In this document: positions 1-8,544 of the stretch, in pieces
How the letters are laid out: each line of letters opens with the position of its first letter
How positions within the stretch are numbered: position 1 is the first letter of the stretch
Origin: Promethearchaeia archaeon
GTDB lineage: Archaea > Asgardarchaeota > Lokiarchaeia > Sigyniarchaeales > SOKP01
Direction of reading: 5' to 3'
Assembly (NCBI GenBank): GCA_029856045.1
Contig: JAHQWG010000001.1
Coordinates: 1-64,000, forward strand
Length of the DNA: 64,000 nucleotides
Made by a program: the position numbers and the translations under genes
The notes under the pieces: model-generated
Told to the model about the DNA's origin: nothing
Databases searched by the model: none
The model's input: the letters and a program-made list of their open reading frames with translations, nothing else

Positions 1-76
1 TGACTCATTCTGATATGCCCCCTGGGAGCACTTCTTTATATTTTTTAAAAACTTTTAATTAAGAAATTAACGCTTT

Positions 77-763
77 TTAAGATTCAAGTCTAGCTCTTAT
101 TTGGGCTAATAACCATTTTTTAATTTGAATAAAATTTTTTAACATACCTTTCCCTTGTTCAGTAGGAAACTCTTGCTCCTGTGGTAGGTTTTGGGTATAT
201 GTCATCCATTTATTTAGAGCGAGTTGTACCAGATTATATCCTTCAGCCTCCTTTATGATCGGAATTACGGCGGCAGTTTCTCTTGTGTCACCTACAGAGA
301 AGTATATCTTTCTTATAACATCTCCAATCATTATTCCATTAATTACTTCATCTATTTTCCTTAAGACAATAATAGATTTTAGTATTTGGCTTTTTACGGT
401 TTCTTCAAGGGCGCTAAACCCTTTCTTCCTATTTTCTATTATTTCTTTAATTTTTTCAGTTAATGATTCTATTTCTTCTTCGGTATTAGCAAAATAAGTT
501 ATATTTATTCCGTTATCTGTTGCTTGAACTTTGCAGAAATATTTTTTAGTTGAATTATACATAATTATTGTGCTTCCTTTTTCTTCTGCAGAAAGTTTAA
601 TCCAAATAGCACGGAGTTGGACGTCATTACAGCAATGATATGAAATTTCAAATAATTCTTTTTTTGATAAAGAATCATAGGGTATTGTAATAACTTTATT
701 TTTCCAGTTTTTCTCAACAATATTTTTATATTGTGATAAAATCTTGTTTTCGACCACGACCAT
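77..763 (-). CDS. hypothetical protein, 228 aa
   Basis: I do not recognise a family. The ATG at 763 follows GGTGTTAT, a plausible ribosome binding site. The first ~115 residues look mixed alpha/beta and carry an adjacent Cys-Cys pair near residue 44. A Glu/Lys-rich helical stretch follows at about 90-125, and the C-terminal half is mainly helical with a basic end. There is no signal peptide or membrane segment, so it should be cytosolic. It lies upstream of SepSecS reading away from window start, but nothing ties it to selenocysteine. The 76 bases beyond its stop contain no gene I can support. Confidence 0.6.
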   Translation of the reverse strand: MVVVENKILSQYKNIVEKNWKNKVITIPYDSLSKKELFEISYHCCNDVQLRAIWIKLSAEEKGSTIIMYNSTKKYFCKVQATDNGINITYFANTEEEIESLTEKIKEIIENRKKGFSALEETVKSQILKSIIVLRKIDEVINGIMIGDVIRKIYFSVGDTRETAAVIPIIKEAEGYNLVQLALNKWMTYTQNLPQEQEFPTEQGKGMLKNFIQIKKWLLAQIRARLES

Positions 764-854
764 ATAACACCCACAAAAAGTTAAGAAATTTCTTATAATA
801 ATTTATCTTTTGCTAACATATAAATATTTATTGTAGTTTTTAATTTTAGTTGGT

Positions 855-2225
855 TTATTGGTTTAAGGATTTACTGAATTGATCATAAGATTTTTGAAAT
901 CTTTCAACTATTAGATCGATATCTCTTTTTGTTGCACCTATTGCGGAATTCATAACGATATAAGCATGTGGATAATGATTACAACACATCCCAAATGTTG
1001 TTACGGTTGGATCATATACTCTTGGACCGGTAACTCGCAAATTATATAAGGCACCTCCTAACAATGATAAATTTTTTCCTTTCAAATTATTTAAAGTTAA
1101 TGCAATAGCTACAGGATTAAATACGTTGAGTATTTTTTCTCCAATTTTATCAGCAATTTTGTTTAATTCAACTTCTAAATATTTACGATTTTCCTTTTGT
1201 TGTTCTATAAGTATTTGATAACCTTTAATACCTAATGAGAGGACAGAAATTAAAAACTGAAAAATGGGTGAGGCATTAGCTCGTCCAGCGTATGTTCGGC
1301 TAATTTTTTCCATTGTATCTTTATGTGGTGTGCATATAATTGACCCACCAACTGGTGTTAGAAAGTTTTTATCAGTAGATTGAATTATTGCATCAACTCT
1401 TCCGGCGTCTATAGCTGATCTTATCATTTTCATCCATTCTTCACTTTGCACTCCATAAGCATTAACAACTATATGAGTAAGATCTCTCTCTTGGGCTAAT
1501 TTGGCAATTTCTTTAATATTATCTGCTTCACGAGGAGGAAAAAAGCTTGTAAATGATAAGATTGAGAATGTATCTTTATCAATTCCAGCAGATATCTTTT
1601 CTATTGGAACACGAACAGCATCTCCATATATTTCCCCTTCAATAATTTTAGGTTCAGCACCCATATATTTAATTCCTTTTATTATTGATGTATGATCTAA
1701 TCTAGGCACAACTACTTTTCTTTTGTGAAGAGTATCATTTTTCCATTCAGGTCGTAATCCAGCTAAACACAATGATAAGGACATTCCGGTCGCCATTGGA
1801 ACAACTAAGGCATCTTTAATGTTAGGTAATCCAAACTTAGTCATTGCATATTTTGCTAATTTATTACTTAAATCATACATGATTGACCCGCCCGGTGCCT
1901 TAGGTTGAGGGGCACTAATTTCTCCACTTCTACCAATCCCATGACAAAAACCAGCAGAGTAGAGATTTAATAATGGTGTTGAAATACGTGCTTCCCTTTC
2001 ACCCACTCTAGCGGCATCTAAATCTTTATCTGTATCCATTTGAGATAATAATTTTAGTAAAAATTTTATTTGCTCATCTTCCCAAGGCTCTTCCGGAACT
2101 CGTTTTTGTTCTAATAAATTTTTAATTGGCTTTAACCAATTATCAAGAACAATTTGTCCCCTATTAATCATATTTTCCGGAATTTTCGAACCTTCAATCA
2201 AATCTTTTATTTTTTTTTCAAACAT
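855..2225 (-). CDS. spcS: O-phosphoseryl-tRNA(Sec):selenocysteinyl-tRNA synthase (SepSecS)
   Basis: PLP enzyme that converts O-phosphoseryl-tRNA(Sec) to selenocysteinyl-tRNA(Sec) with selenophosphate, the last step of the archaeal and eukaryotic Sec route. The PLP lysine is K286 within the motif TDKNFLTPVGGSII; human SepSecS has the equivalent lysine at 284 in a nearly identical motif. The N-terminal GICHGxGRSG-like stretch (here CHGIGRSGEI) and the phosphate-binding RGxREARxxTP-type region are also present. The 456-aa length is normal for the family. The gene lies directly downstream of tRNA-Sec on the same strand (gap ~38 bp), and SelB is about 3.4 kb away. PSTK and selenophosphate synthetase are not in the window. 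Confidence 0.96.
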   Translation of the reverse strand: MFEKKIKDLIEGSKIPENMINRGQIVLDNWLKPIKNLLEQKRVPEEPWEDEQIKFLLKLLSQMDTDKDLDAARVGEREARISTPLLNLYSAGFCHGIGRSGEISAPQPKAPGGSIMYDLSNKLAKYAMTKFGLPNIKDALVVPMATGMSLSLCLAGLRPEWKNDTLHKRKVVVPRLDHTSIIKGIKYMGAEPKIIEGEIYGDAVRVPIEKISAGIDKDTFSILSFTSFFPPREADNIKEIAKLAQERDLTHIVVNAYGVQSEEWMKMIRSAIDAGRVDAIIQSTDKNFLTPVGGSIICTPHKDTMEKISRTYAGRANASPIFQFLISVLSLGIKGYQILIEQQKENRKYLEVELNKIADKIGEKILNVFNPVAIALTLNNLKGKNLSLLGGALYNLRVTGPRVYDPTVTTFGMCCNHYPHAYIVMNSAIGATKRDIDLIVERFQKSYDQFSKSLNQ

Positions 2226-2263
2226 ACTTATTCCTTCAATCTATATATGATAAATAAATAATA

Positions 2264-2356
2264 TGGCGGCCTCCGAGGGGAATCGAACCCCTACTCCTTC
2301 GCAGAGTAACTGGATTTGAAGTCCAGTGTCTAAGACCACTCAAACCGTCAGAGGCC
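2264..2356 (-). tRNA. selC: tRNA-Sec (anticodon TCA), CCA encoded
   Basis: On the minus strand the molecule starts GGCCTCTGA and ends TCGGAGGCC-G-CCA. These ends pair into a 9-bp acceptor stem. The T arm is 4 bp (GGGG/CCCC) around the loop TTCGATT, giving the 9+4 fold of archaeal and eukaryotic tRNA-Sec. The D arm is a 7-bp stem (GTTTGAG/CTTAGAC) closed by a 4-nt loop. The anticodon arm pairs ACTGGA with TCCAGT around CTTCAAA, so the anticodon is TCA, reading UGA. A long variable arm (TACTC/GAGTA) follows. Discriminator is G and the 3' CCA is in the DNA. Confidence 0.97.
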
Positions 2357-2461
2357 ATATGATATCGTTTTATTATTTTTTGTATTTGTGTTATTAGAAT
2401 TGATATTAAATAAAAAGAATTTTAAAATAAAAAATATGTTTTCGATATTTTTATTATTATC

Positions 2462-3286
2462 TTATTTTCCAATAAATTTCGGTTCTCTTTTTTCTTTTAA
2501 AGAATTTAAGGATTCATTAAAATCTTTACTTACTAGTGTTTTTATCCATCCTTTATTTTCTAAATCTAACTGTTTTTCTATTATATCTTTAAAATAAGCA
2601 TGTATCGTCTTTTTCATTAATTTAATTGATAAACTAGGACCCATTGGAGGAATTAATCGTAATGCTTGTTTCCTAACGTAAGGCATTAACTCTTTTTTTG
2701 GTAAAACTTTATTAATTCCAATATTTAATTCATAAGCCTGCTGAGCGGTAAGTTTCTCTCCAAAATAGAATAATTCTTTAGCTCTTTGAAATCCAATAAT
2801 AAGTGGTAGGAAAAAGGTCGTAGCAAAATCTGGCATAACCGCTCTTTTGATAAAAAAAAATGCAATCCATGCATCTTCTGAAATATAAACTAAATCAGAG
2901 CAAACTAAAGGCAATGTAAAGCCACCACCAACAGCAAGGCCATTAATTGCCGTAATTACTGGTTTTGAGAAATTCCAGAATTTTAAACATAATTTTTTTG
3001 AAGCCATATCTCTCAAATTAATTTCCTTAATATATTCAGAAGGAATTTCTTTAAACATATCCCTAGCAAAATAACCTCCTGAACAAAAAGCTTTAGCTTC
3101 TTCGCAACCTGTTAAAATTACTACTTTAATTTCTTTGTCTTTCTCCGCAACATCAATTGCATACCATAATTCCAAAAGAGATAGCAAAGAGAGTGCATTT
3201 TTTCGTTCTGGTCTGTTTAATGTAATAGTGGCTATTCCATTTTCTTCCTTTTCAAATAAAATATCCTTAAAATCTTTAATATCCAT
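2462..3286 (-). CDS. enoyl-CoA hydratase/isomerase family protein
   Basis: Crotonase-fold protein of 274 aa. The first oxyanion-hole segment is AFCSGG and the second is NGLAVGGG, so an acyl-CoA thioester is the likely substrate. The start matches the family pattern (GIATITLNRPERKNALS). At the catalytic positions of true hydratases, two glutamates are expected; here the segment reads FFFIKRAVMPDFAT, with no Glu and one Asp. That resembles isomerase-type members that use an aspartate. I would therefore call it a crotonase-family isomerase rather than a hydratase, substrate unknown. It is followed by a Nudix gene of the CoA diphosphatase type on the same strand. Confidence 0.88.
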   Translation of the reverse strand: MDIKDFKDILFEKEENGIATITLNRPERKNALSLLSLLELWYAIDVAEKDKEIKVVILTGCEEAKAFCSGGYFARDMFKEIPSEYIKEINLRDMASKKLCLKFWNFSKPVITAINGLAVGGGFTLPLVCSDLVYISEDAWIAFFFIKRAVMPDFATTFFLPLIIGFQRAKELFYFGEKLTAQQAYELNIGINKVLPKKELMPYVRKQALRLIPPMGPSLSIKLMKKTIHAYFKDIIEKQLDLENKGWIKTLVSKDFNESLNSLKEKREPKFIGK

Positions 3287-3380
3287 AATAAGTAGAATGG
3301 TAAAATAGAATAAAACTTTTCACTAGCAAACCGTTTAAACTGTTAGATGATATTTTTTTTATTTTTTTAATCCATTTATA

Positions 3381-4028
3381 CTATTTAGGAAGTTCGATTG
3401 CAGCTAGTTGTTCGACATTAAGGCGTTTTAATCCAGATTTGGATAAAGACACCCCATAAACTCTCTCTATAAATGATACAATTAAATGCGTAGTAGCGCC
3501 CCATACATTATATTTTGGATAACGGTAAACTGGAAATTTGTTTGAACCAATTTCAAAATAAGTTTCAGTAAAATTTTGTTGGTCTAAAAAGAAATCCATT
3601 GGAATTTGATAAATTTTCTCTACTTCAGTATCTTGTTTTTTCAATTGAGCTCCACTTTGGATTAAACCTACGAAAGGAGTTATAATATATCTTGTAGTGG
3701 TTGGTAGATCATCCAAACACCCGAATATTTTGATATAATCTTTAGAAACTCCAATTTCCTCTTCATTTTCTCTAAGAGCTGTATCTAGAAGTGAATTATC
3801 GAGATTAGGATCAAATTTTCCTCCTGGAAAAGACATTTCTTTACGGTGCCGTTTTCCTACATTTGTTCTTTTAATGAGAATTACGTTGAGAATCTTATCA
3901 ATCTCCATGAATGGAAACAGCACAGCAGAGTTTTTAAATAACTCATGCTCAATTTTTAATCTTTCAGGAGAATTAAAGTTTAATAATTTACTTTTAATAA
4001 TTTGTGTACTAATATTTCTGTGATTCAT
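3381..4028 (-). CDS. Nudix hydrolase, CoA diphosphatase type
   Basis: 215-aa Nudix protein. The Nudix box runs from SFPGGKFD to RENEEEIGV (about residues 66-93), including the REx2EExG core that binds the metal. The box is followed by LDDLPTTTRYIITPFVG, a segment typical of the CoA/acyl-CoA pyrophosphatase branch (NUDT7/NUDT8/YeaB type). The predicted reaction splits CoA or its derivatives into phosphopantetheine and 3',5'-ADP. No signal or membrane segment is visible. The neighbouring crotonase-like gene supports a CoA theme, but there is a 90-bp gap and no proof of an operon. Confidence 0.85.
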   Translation of the reverse strand: MNHRNISTQIIKSKLLNFNSPERLKIEHELFKNSAVLFPFMEIDKILNVILIKRTNVGKRHRKEMSFPGGKFDPNLDNSLLDTALRENEEEIGVSKDYIKIFGCLDDLPTTTRYIITPFVGLIQSGAQLKKQDTEVEKIYQIPMDFFLDQQNFTETYFEIGSNKFPVYRYPKYNVWGATTHLIVSFIERVYGVSLSKSGLKRLNVEQLAAIELPK

Positions 4029-4091
4029 GAATAATTAGTAAAATTTTATTTTTCTGTTTAATTTTATAATATAATTTTAAAGAAATAATTA

Positions 4092-4421
4092 ATGGTTTAT
4101 TTGAAATTACCTAAAGAATTACAGCAGAATAAAAAAGGATACGGACCCAGTAGAATAAATAGAAAATGCTCAGTTGAAGAGTGCGGAGAAATTGCGATCC
4201 GCTCCTTATCAAAGCAAAAATGGGAGCCATATGCTGAGAGAGCAAATCTAAAATTAAAGAAATCAAAAGGTAGGAATTTCTATTTATGTAGGGTGCATTA
4301 TAAAGATGTAAATAAATATCGCAAGTCAGCAGAAAAACTAACAAAGAAAAATGTATTTACTGAAAATTCACGATATGGTATAGCAAGCAAAAAGAAAGCG
4401 ATTAGTCCCTGGGATAAATAA
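4092..4421 (+). CDS. small basic zinc-binding hypothetical protein, 109 aa
   Basis: Lys/Arg-rich protein with four likely zinc ligands: CSVEEC at about residues 26-31 and LCRVH at about 66-70, separated by ~35 residues. The pattern is C-x4-C...C-x2-H, a single small zinc finger. It has no other recognisable domain. The high charge and the finger suggest nucleic acid binding, which is inference. It is transcribed away from the Nudix gene and converges with the small membrane protein gene at 4438. Confidence 0.7.
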   Translation: MVYLKLPKELQQNKKGYGPSRINRKCSVEECGEIAIRSLSKQKWEPYAERANLKLKKSKGRNFYLCRVHYKDVNKYRKSAEKLTKKNVFTENSRYGIASKKKAISPWDK

Positions 4422-4437
4422 GATAAAATAAAAAGGG

Positions 4438-4563
4438 TTAAGGAATATTTGCCATTTGGTTATAATATGGATTAATTAGGTCTATTTGGTTCATACTTAA
4501 GCCTATCGTTATGAGTGTTAAAGCTACAAGAAGGGCAATAACAGCAATTATTTTCATTCTCAT
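4438..4563 (-). CDS. 41-aa single-span membrane protein
   Basis: Short reading frame from ATG 4563 to TAA 4438. It begins MRMK and then has about 18 hydrophobic residues (IIAVIALLVALTLITIGL), followed by a short polar tail ending NIP. The charge pattern suggests an N-in single helix with a small external tail. There is no clear Shine-Dalgarno site. It converges with the zinc-finger gene. The open frame is short, so chance cannot be excluded, but composition is clearly membrane-like. Confidence 0.5.
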   Translation of the reverse strand: MRMKIIAVIALLVALTLITIGLSMNQIDLINPYYNQMANIP

Positions 4564-4630
4564 GTTATTTTAACTCATAACAAAATAATTATTATTTTTA
4601 AATAAAATTTGTTAATTCAATAATTTGAAC

Positions 4631-5530
4631 TTATTTTTCTTTATTTTTAGTATATTTTTTCAGAGTATCGACCATTAGATCCTTTTTTTTTATTTTGATT
4701 TCTAAATCTCTCTCTTTGGGTTTAAATTCATCTTCAGTTATTTCTTTTGTACTTAATCTACCTTTTAAGAATTTTAAATCTCTTTTTAAATCAGATTTCT
4801 CGGCTTCTATTCTTGCCAACCATAACTTAATACCAAGTTGCAAATTTTTAAGTTGTTGATTTACTTCTTCTAATTCTTTTTTATATTCCAACTTCAAATT
4901 TTCATAAATATCCTTATCCACTTTCCTGAGTTTGAAATTAGTATGTAATGTATTCAATTGGTCTTTTTTTTCAGCAATTATCTTTTCATATGTAAAATAT
5001 TCAAATTCGCCATCCATCTGACCTTTAATCTCTTGCTCTTTTACTTCTAAATCCGATTTTATTTTTTTTAACGCGTCAAGTTTAATCTTTACATCTTCCG
5101 TATATTCTGCGTCTATTTCGTACTGATCATCTTCAATTAATTTTTCCACAACCTCAAACTTTGCGGTAAGTCTTTTTTTCTTATTTTTAATGTCTCGGAG
5201 ATCAACCATTAATTCTAATCGCTTTTTAATCTCATCAGAGAGAGGTGGTATTTCTTTAAATTGTTCTTTAACTTTCTTTGATTTTTTATCCTTCTTTTGT
5301 TTCTCTTCATCTTTATCTCCTATCTCAATTTGCTCTTTCTCTTCTATTGGCTCATGATTTGATGGAGCCTCTTTTTCCTCTATTTTTAGATTCTCTTCAG
5401 TTTTAACAATTTTTGTCTTTTCCTCTGGTTCTGGCTTTTCAAGACCAGTTAAAAGTGGTTTTCCACAATAGATGCAGAATTTATCACTTGATTTCGATTT
5501 TTTACCGCAATATGGGCAAAAGTTTGTTAT
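4631..5530 (-). CDS. zinc-ribbon protein with long coiled coil, probable ATA start
   Basis: The frame is open without interruption from 5536 to 4631, but has no ATG, GTG or TTG before residue ~108. Reading from ATA at 5530 gives an N-terminus TNFCPYCGKK, then FCIYCGK, a classical two-knuckle zinc ribbon (C-x2-C, ~13 residues, C-x2-C). A charged Glu/Lys/Pro-rich linker of ~75 residues follows. The last ~190 residues are a highly charged heptad-rich coiled coil. A strong Shine-Dalgarno site (AGGTGA at 5536-5541) lies 6 bases before the ATA. Starting at the ATG at 5209 would remove the zinc ribbon. Function unknown; probably a cytosolic scaffold or adaptor. Confidence 0.65.
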   Translation of the reverse strand: MTNFCPYCGKKSKSSDKFCIYCGKPLLTGLEKPEPEEKTKIVKTEENLKIEEKEAPSNHEPIEEKEQIEIGDKDEEKQKKDKKSKKVKEQFKEIPPLSDEIKKRLELMVDLRDIKNKKKRLTAKFEVVEKLIEDDQYEIDAEYTEDVKIKLDALKKIKSDLEVKEQEIKGQMDGEFEYFTYEKIIAEKKDQLNTLHTNFKLRKVDKDIYENLKLEYKKELEEVNQQLKNLQLGIKLWLARIEAEKSDLKRDLKFLKGRLSTKEITEDEFKPKERDLEIKIKKKDLMVDTLKKYTKNKEK

Positions 5531-5646
5531 TTTAATTCACCTAATCTTCTTAATAGATTTCTTTTATAATTCTCAATATTGCAGAATTATTAATATATAT
5601 TATATATTATTATTTTGATTAAAGAACTAATTTTTAAATATTTAGT

Positions 5647-7131
5647 ATGCCAATAGTTAATACTCTTGATATCAAAGATAAAATCTCAGTTAATGTAGGG
5701 TTATTTGGACATATCGATAGCGGTAAAACAGCAATTGCCGAAGTTTTGAGCGAATTTGTATCGACTGCTGGAATAGATGCACATCCTCAAAGTAAAGAGA
5801 GAGGTATTACCATTGATATGGGTTTTACTTCGTTAATTTTAGAAAAATTTTTAGTAACATTGGTTGACTTACCAGGTCATGCAGATTTAATAAGGATTGT
5901 TGTAGCATCAATTGATATTATTGATTATGCTATTATCGTAATTGATGCAGTACATGGGCCACAAATACAAACTGGAGAACATTTGATAATATTGGAATCA
6001 CTTGGTATTAACCACATAATTGTAGCACTTAATAAAATCGACCTTATTTCAAAAGAACAATTAAATCTAATGATAAAAAAAGTTACATCCTTTCTTAAGA
6101 GTACCTCATTTGGCTCCGATGTTCCAATTTTTGCAGTTTCTGCAAAGAATAAAAAAGGTTTTGAAAAGTTAAAAAAAGGTTTATTAGATTTATTAAACAA
6201 AATAAAAGTGAAAAGAAATAAATCAGATGATTTAATAATTCCAATAGATCATCATTTTCCAATTAAAGGAATTGGAACCATAATTACTGGAACAATTCTT
6301 CAAGGAACAATTAAAGTAAATCAAAATTTAAATATTATTCCTATAAATAAATCTGGGCGAGTTAAATCACTCCAAATATTCAAACAAGATGTTGATAAAG
6401 CTGAAGCTGGTGATAGGATTGGTGTCGCAATTAAAGGGCTTGATTATAAGTCAATTTTTAGAGGTTGCTATGTTGTAAGTAATAAAGAAAATCTTATTTC
6501 GGGAAATTTTTTTAAATCTAAAATTTATATAAATAAGTATTATAAGGCAAGTCTCAAATTTGGCATACAAACACATATTACTTTAGGAATGAATACAATT
6601 CCTGCTTATATCTTTCCATTTAAAGAATTTAACAATAAATTTATCGCATTTAATCCAGACGAAAATGATGTTAATTTTAACGCAATAATATCTACAATTG
6701 AACCAGTTTTAATTAAAAATTTAGGATTATTAAAAAATAAGAAAAGCAAAAATTATGAAAAATTCCTTATCAGCCGTTTAGATCTACCTGCAACTACACT
6801 CAGAATTGTAGGAGTAGGAGAAATAATAGAGATATACGACCATCCTCCAAAATTACATAAATTTAAAATCAAAAAGGGTATAGTCAAAAATTCTAACCAT
6901 CCTCAAGGAATTATTGTTAATAATTTAGCAAAAAGCCTTGCTGGTGCTAAAAAAATAATAGGTAAAAAATTAGAACAACCTTTTGATAAAGTGTTTGACA
7001 TTTTTGGAACAAAAGGTGGTGTTGTAGTTAGCTTAAAAGAAAAAAAAACTGAAGTATCTAATGGAGATCAAGTAATATTAAAAGAATTGCGTAGTTTTAA
7101 CCTAAAACAAGGGCAGACCTATAATCTTTAA
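5647..7131 (+). CDS. selB: selenocysteine-specific elongation factor SelB/EFSec
   Basis: Translation GTPase that delivers Sec-tRNA(Sec) to UGA codons. The G domain shows GHIDSGKT (residues 21-28), the switch I region KERGITIDMGFT, DLPGH (G3) and NKID (G4). Switch I with ITIDMGF is characteristic of SelB/EEFSEC as opposed to EF-1A. Two beta-barrel domains follow, beginning near the segment IKGIGTIITGTILQG, and a short domain IV of the archaeal type closes the 494-aa protein. There is no bacterial-style winged-helix tail for SECIS binding. A TATA-like AT stretch (5595-5640) precedes the start. It pairs functionally with SepSecS and tRNA-Sec. Confidence 0.95.
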   Translation: MPIVNTLDIKDKISVNVGLFGHIDSGKTAIAEVLSEFVSTAGIDAHPQSKERGITIDMGFTSLILEKFLVTLVDLPGHADLIRIVVASIDIIDYAIIVIDAVHGPQIQTGEHLIILESLGINHIIVALNKIDLISKEQLNLMIKKVTSFLKSTSFGSDVPIFAVSAKNKKGFEKLKKGLLDLLNKIKVKRNKSDDLIIPIDHHFPIKGIGTIITGTILQGTIKVNQNLNIIPINKSGRVKSLQIFKQDVDKAEAGDRIGVAIKGLDYKSIFRGCYVVSNKENLISGNFFKSKIYINKYYKASLKFGIQTHITLGMNTIPAYIFPFKEFNNKFIAFNPDENDVNFNAIISTIEPVLIKNLGLLKNKKSKNYEKFLISRLDLPATTLRIVGVGEIIEIYDHPPKLHKFKIKKGIVKNSNHPQGIIVNNLAKSLAGAKKIIGKKLEQPFDKVFDIFGTKGGVVVSLKEKKTEVSNGDQVILKELRSFNLKQGQTYNL

Positions 7132-7228
7132 GAGAGTTAATCAAAAATTAATCAAAATTATTAAATATAAAATTTATTATAATATTATACTAGATTGATA
7201 TAAAAAAAATAAATTAATAATAATTAGC

Positions 7229-7657
7229 ATGTCTGTTGAAGAAGAGCTAGAAATTGCCAAAGGACTTCAAGTTGAATTAATGCGACAACTAGAAAATTTG
7301 GAAACTAAAACTGATCTTGAGGGGACTGCAATTATTTCTAAAACAGGAATTAGGATAGCTAGCTCAGATACTGCCTCTACTGTTGCGGATCTTTTCAGTG
7401 CAAGTCCAGCAACTTTAGTATCCTTAGGAATAAATATATCCAAAGGTTTAAACCAAGGAGAATTAAGAGATATTGTTGTTCGTGGGGTCGAAGGGTTCAC
7501 AATTATTACAACGAGTTCTCAGGAAAGTAATTTCATGTTGATAACTCATTCCAAAAAGGAGGCGTCTCTTGGATATTACTTTAATAAGATTAATAAATCT
7601 TACAGAGAAATTGAAAAATTATTAAAAGATGTAAAGATTAAATCTGCTTTTTATTAA
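7229..7657 (+). CDS. roadblock/LC7-domain protein
   Basis: 142-aa protein with one roadblock/LC7 (longin-like) domain. The pattern is a helix, then EGTAIISKTGIRIASSD, a central helix with Ala/Ser, and a strand FTIITTSS followed by FMLITHSKK. These are the alternating strands typical of LAMTOR2 and MglB-type proteins, which dimerise and regulate small GTPases. Asgard genomes carry many of these together with Ras-like GTPases. No GTPase gene is adjacent, so a partner cannot be named. The gap to SelB is about 100 bp with its own AT-rich upstream region. Confidence 0.87.
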   Translation: MSVEEELEIAKGLQVELMRQLENLETKTDLEGTAIISKTGIRIASSDTASTVADLFSASPATLVSLGINISKGLNQGELRDIVVRGVEGFTIITTSSQESNFMLITHSKKEASLGYYFNKINKSYREIEKLLKDVKIKSAFY

Positions 7658-7681
7658 ATTTATTTACATCTCCAATTAAAA

Positions 7682-8290
7682 CTACGAAATTTTAAATAAT
7701 TTTGAGCTAATTTGAATTATAGCTGGAAGCACAAATATGTATAATAATGTATTTGAAATAATATGCATAACTGAAAATGGGATGCCTGCAATAAAAATTG
7801 GAATCCAAACCTCAATACTTAACTCAACAAAAGGAAGATACCCCCCAATAGTAGCAATTATGTCATAAATGAATGTCCATGAAAAGCCAATTGCTGCGAA
7901 TAAAATTAAAACTCTTAATACGTATAGATCTTCAGCAGGCTTAAAATACTCTTTATTTTTCAAAAATTTAAATGACAAAAACCCTAAAAGACTCAAAATT
8001 GAATAGATTGATATCTGAGTAGCAAATAATAAAAGATGCGAGGGACCCATAGGATTCAAAAAACAAAAAATAGTAACACTAATGACACTTATGAATAACC
8101 CATTTTTTTTACCAAAAGAAAAACCACAAAAAAACAACATTAGACTAAAAAGTTCAAAGTTTGGGATCGCATACAAGAGATAGCCAACAAGCACCGTTAA
8201 TGCAGAAAATACACCGATAATTGCTACATTAAAAGAGTCACGGTCTAATAAATTAAATTTAGTATTTGATTTTAAGGTTTCCTTTTCCAT
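7682..8290 (-). CDS. membrane protein resembling an ECF transporter S component
   Basis: 202-aa hydrophobic protein with about five or six transmembrane helices. After a polar N-terminus the first helix contains GVFSALTVLVGYLL, similar to the Ala-rich first helix of ECF substrate-binding components. The pattern of Asn-Pro-rich central loops (FLNPMGPSHL) and a final helix ending in IIQISS fits that fold. No ATPase or T component lies nearby, so a shared energising module elsewhere would be needed. The ligand cannot be inferred. It could instead be another small membrane family. Confidence 0.55.
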   Translation of the reverse strand: MEKETLKSNTKFNLLDRDSFNVAIIGVFSALTVLVGYLLYAIPNFELFSLMLFFCGFSFGKKNGLFISVISVTIFCFLNPMGPSHLLLFATQISIYSILSLLGFLSFKFLKNKEYFKPAEDLYVLRVLILFAAIGFSWTFIYDIIATIGGYLPFVELSIEVWIPIFIAGIPFSVMHIISNTLLYIFVLPAIIQISSKLFKIS

Positions 8291-8440
8291 TTTCTTTATT
8301 TTATAATTTTATTTTATTATTGATAGCTATGCAATCTAGGAAAGTAGTACTATTATTAAAATTTTCGTTATTTTTTTTTTTTGCATAGGATATATAAGTA
8401 TAAATTAATGATTGTTTTTAGTCTAGGTTCTAAAATAATT

Positions 8441-8514
8441 TAAGGATATCACAAAAAATACGTTAAATTTTTGCAAAAATCATTTTTCAATAATTTTAAA
8501 AAGAGGGAAAAATT
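8441..8514 (+). repeat. dispersed repeat copy A
   Basis: Shares the blocks AATACGTTAAA, TTTTGCAAAA and CATTTTTCAATAATT in the same order and spacing with 10729-10799. The match covers about 70 bp with a few substitutions and a 2-base length difference. Both copies have the same orientation. This one ends about 30 bp before the methyltransferase start and overlaps its upstream region. Confidence 0.75.
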
Positions 8515-8544
8515 TGATAAAAATATTATTAATTGGTGATAAAA

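Noticed and set aside
16-32. Small hairpin near TGCCCCCTGGGAGCA
   Set aside because: Too short and imperfect, with a loop too small, to call a terminator or SECIS element.
5537-5539. In-frame TGA just before the zinc-ribbon reading frame as a selenocysteine codon
   Set aside because: The codons upstream of it contain no start and no protein-like sequence, and the ribosome site overlaps it; a start downstream explains it better.
8331-8411. 26-codon hydrophobic ATG frame upstream of the methyltransferase
   Set aside because: Made largely of a T-run coding for Phe, no ribosome site, and likely chance in AT-rich DNA.
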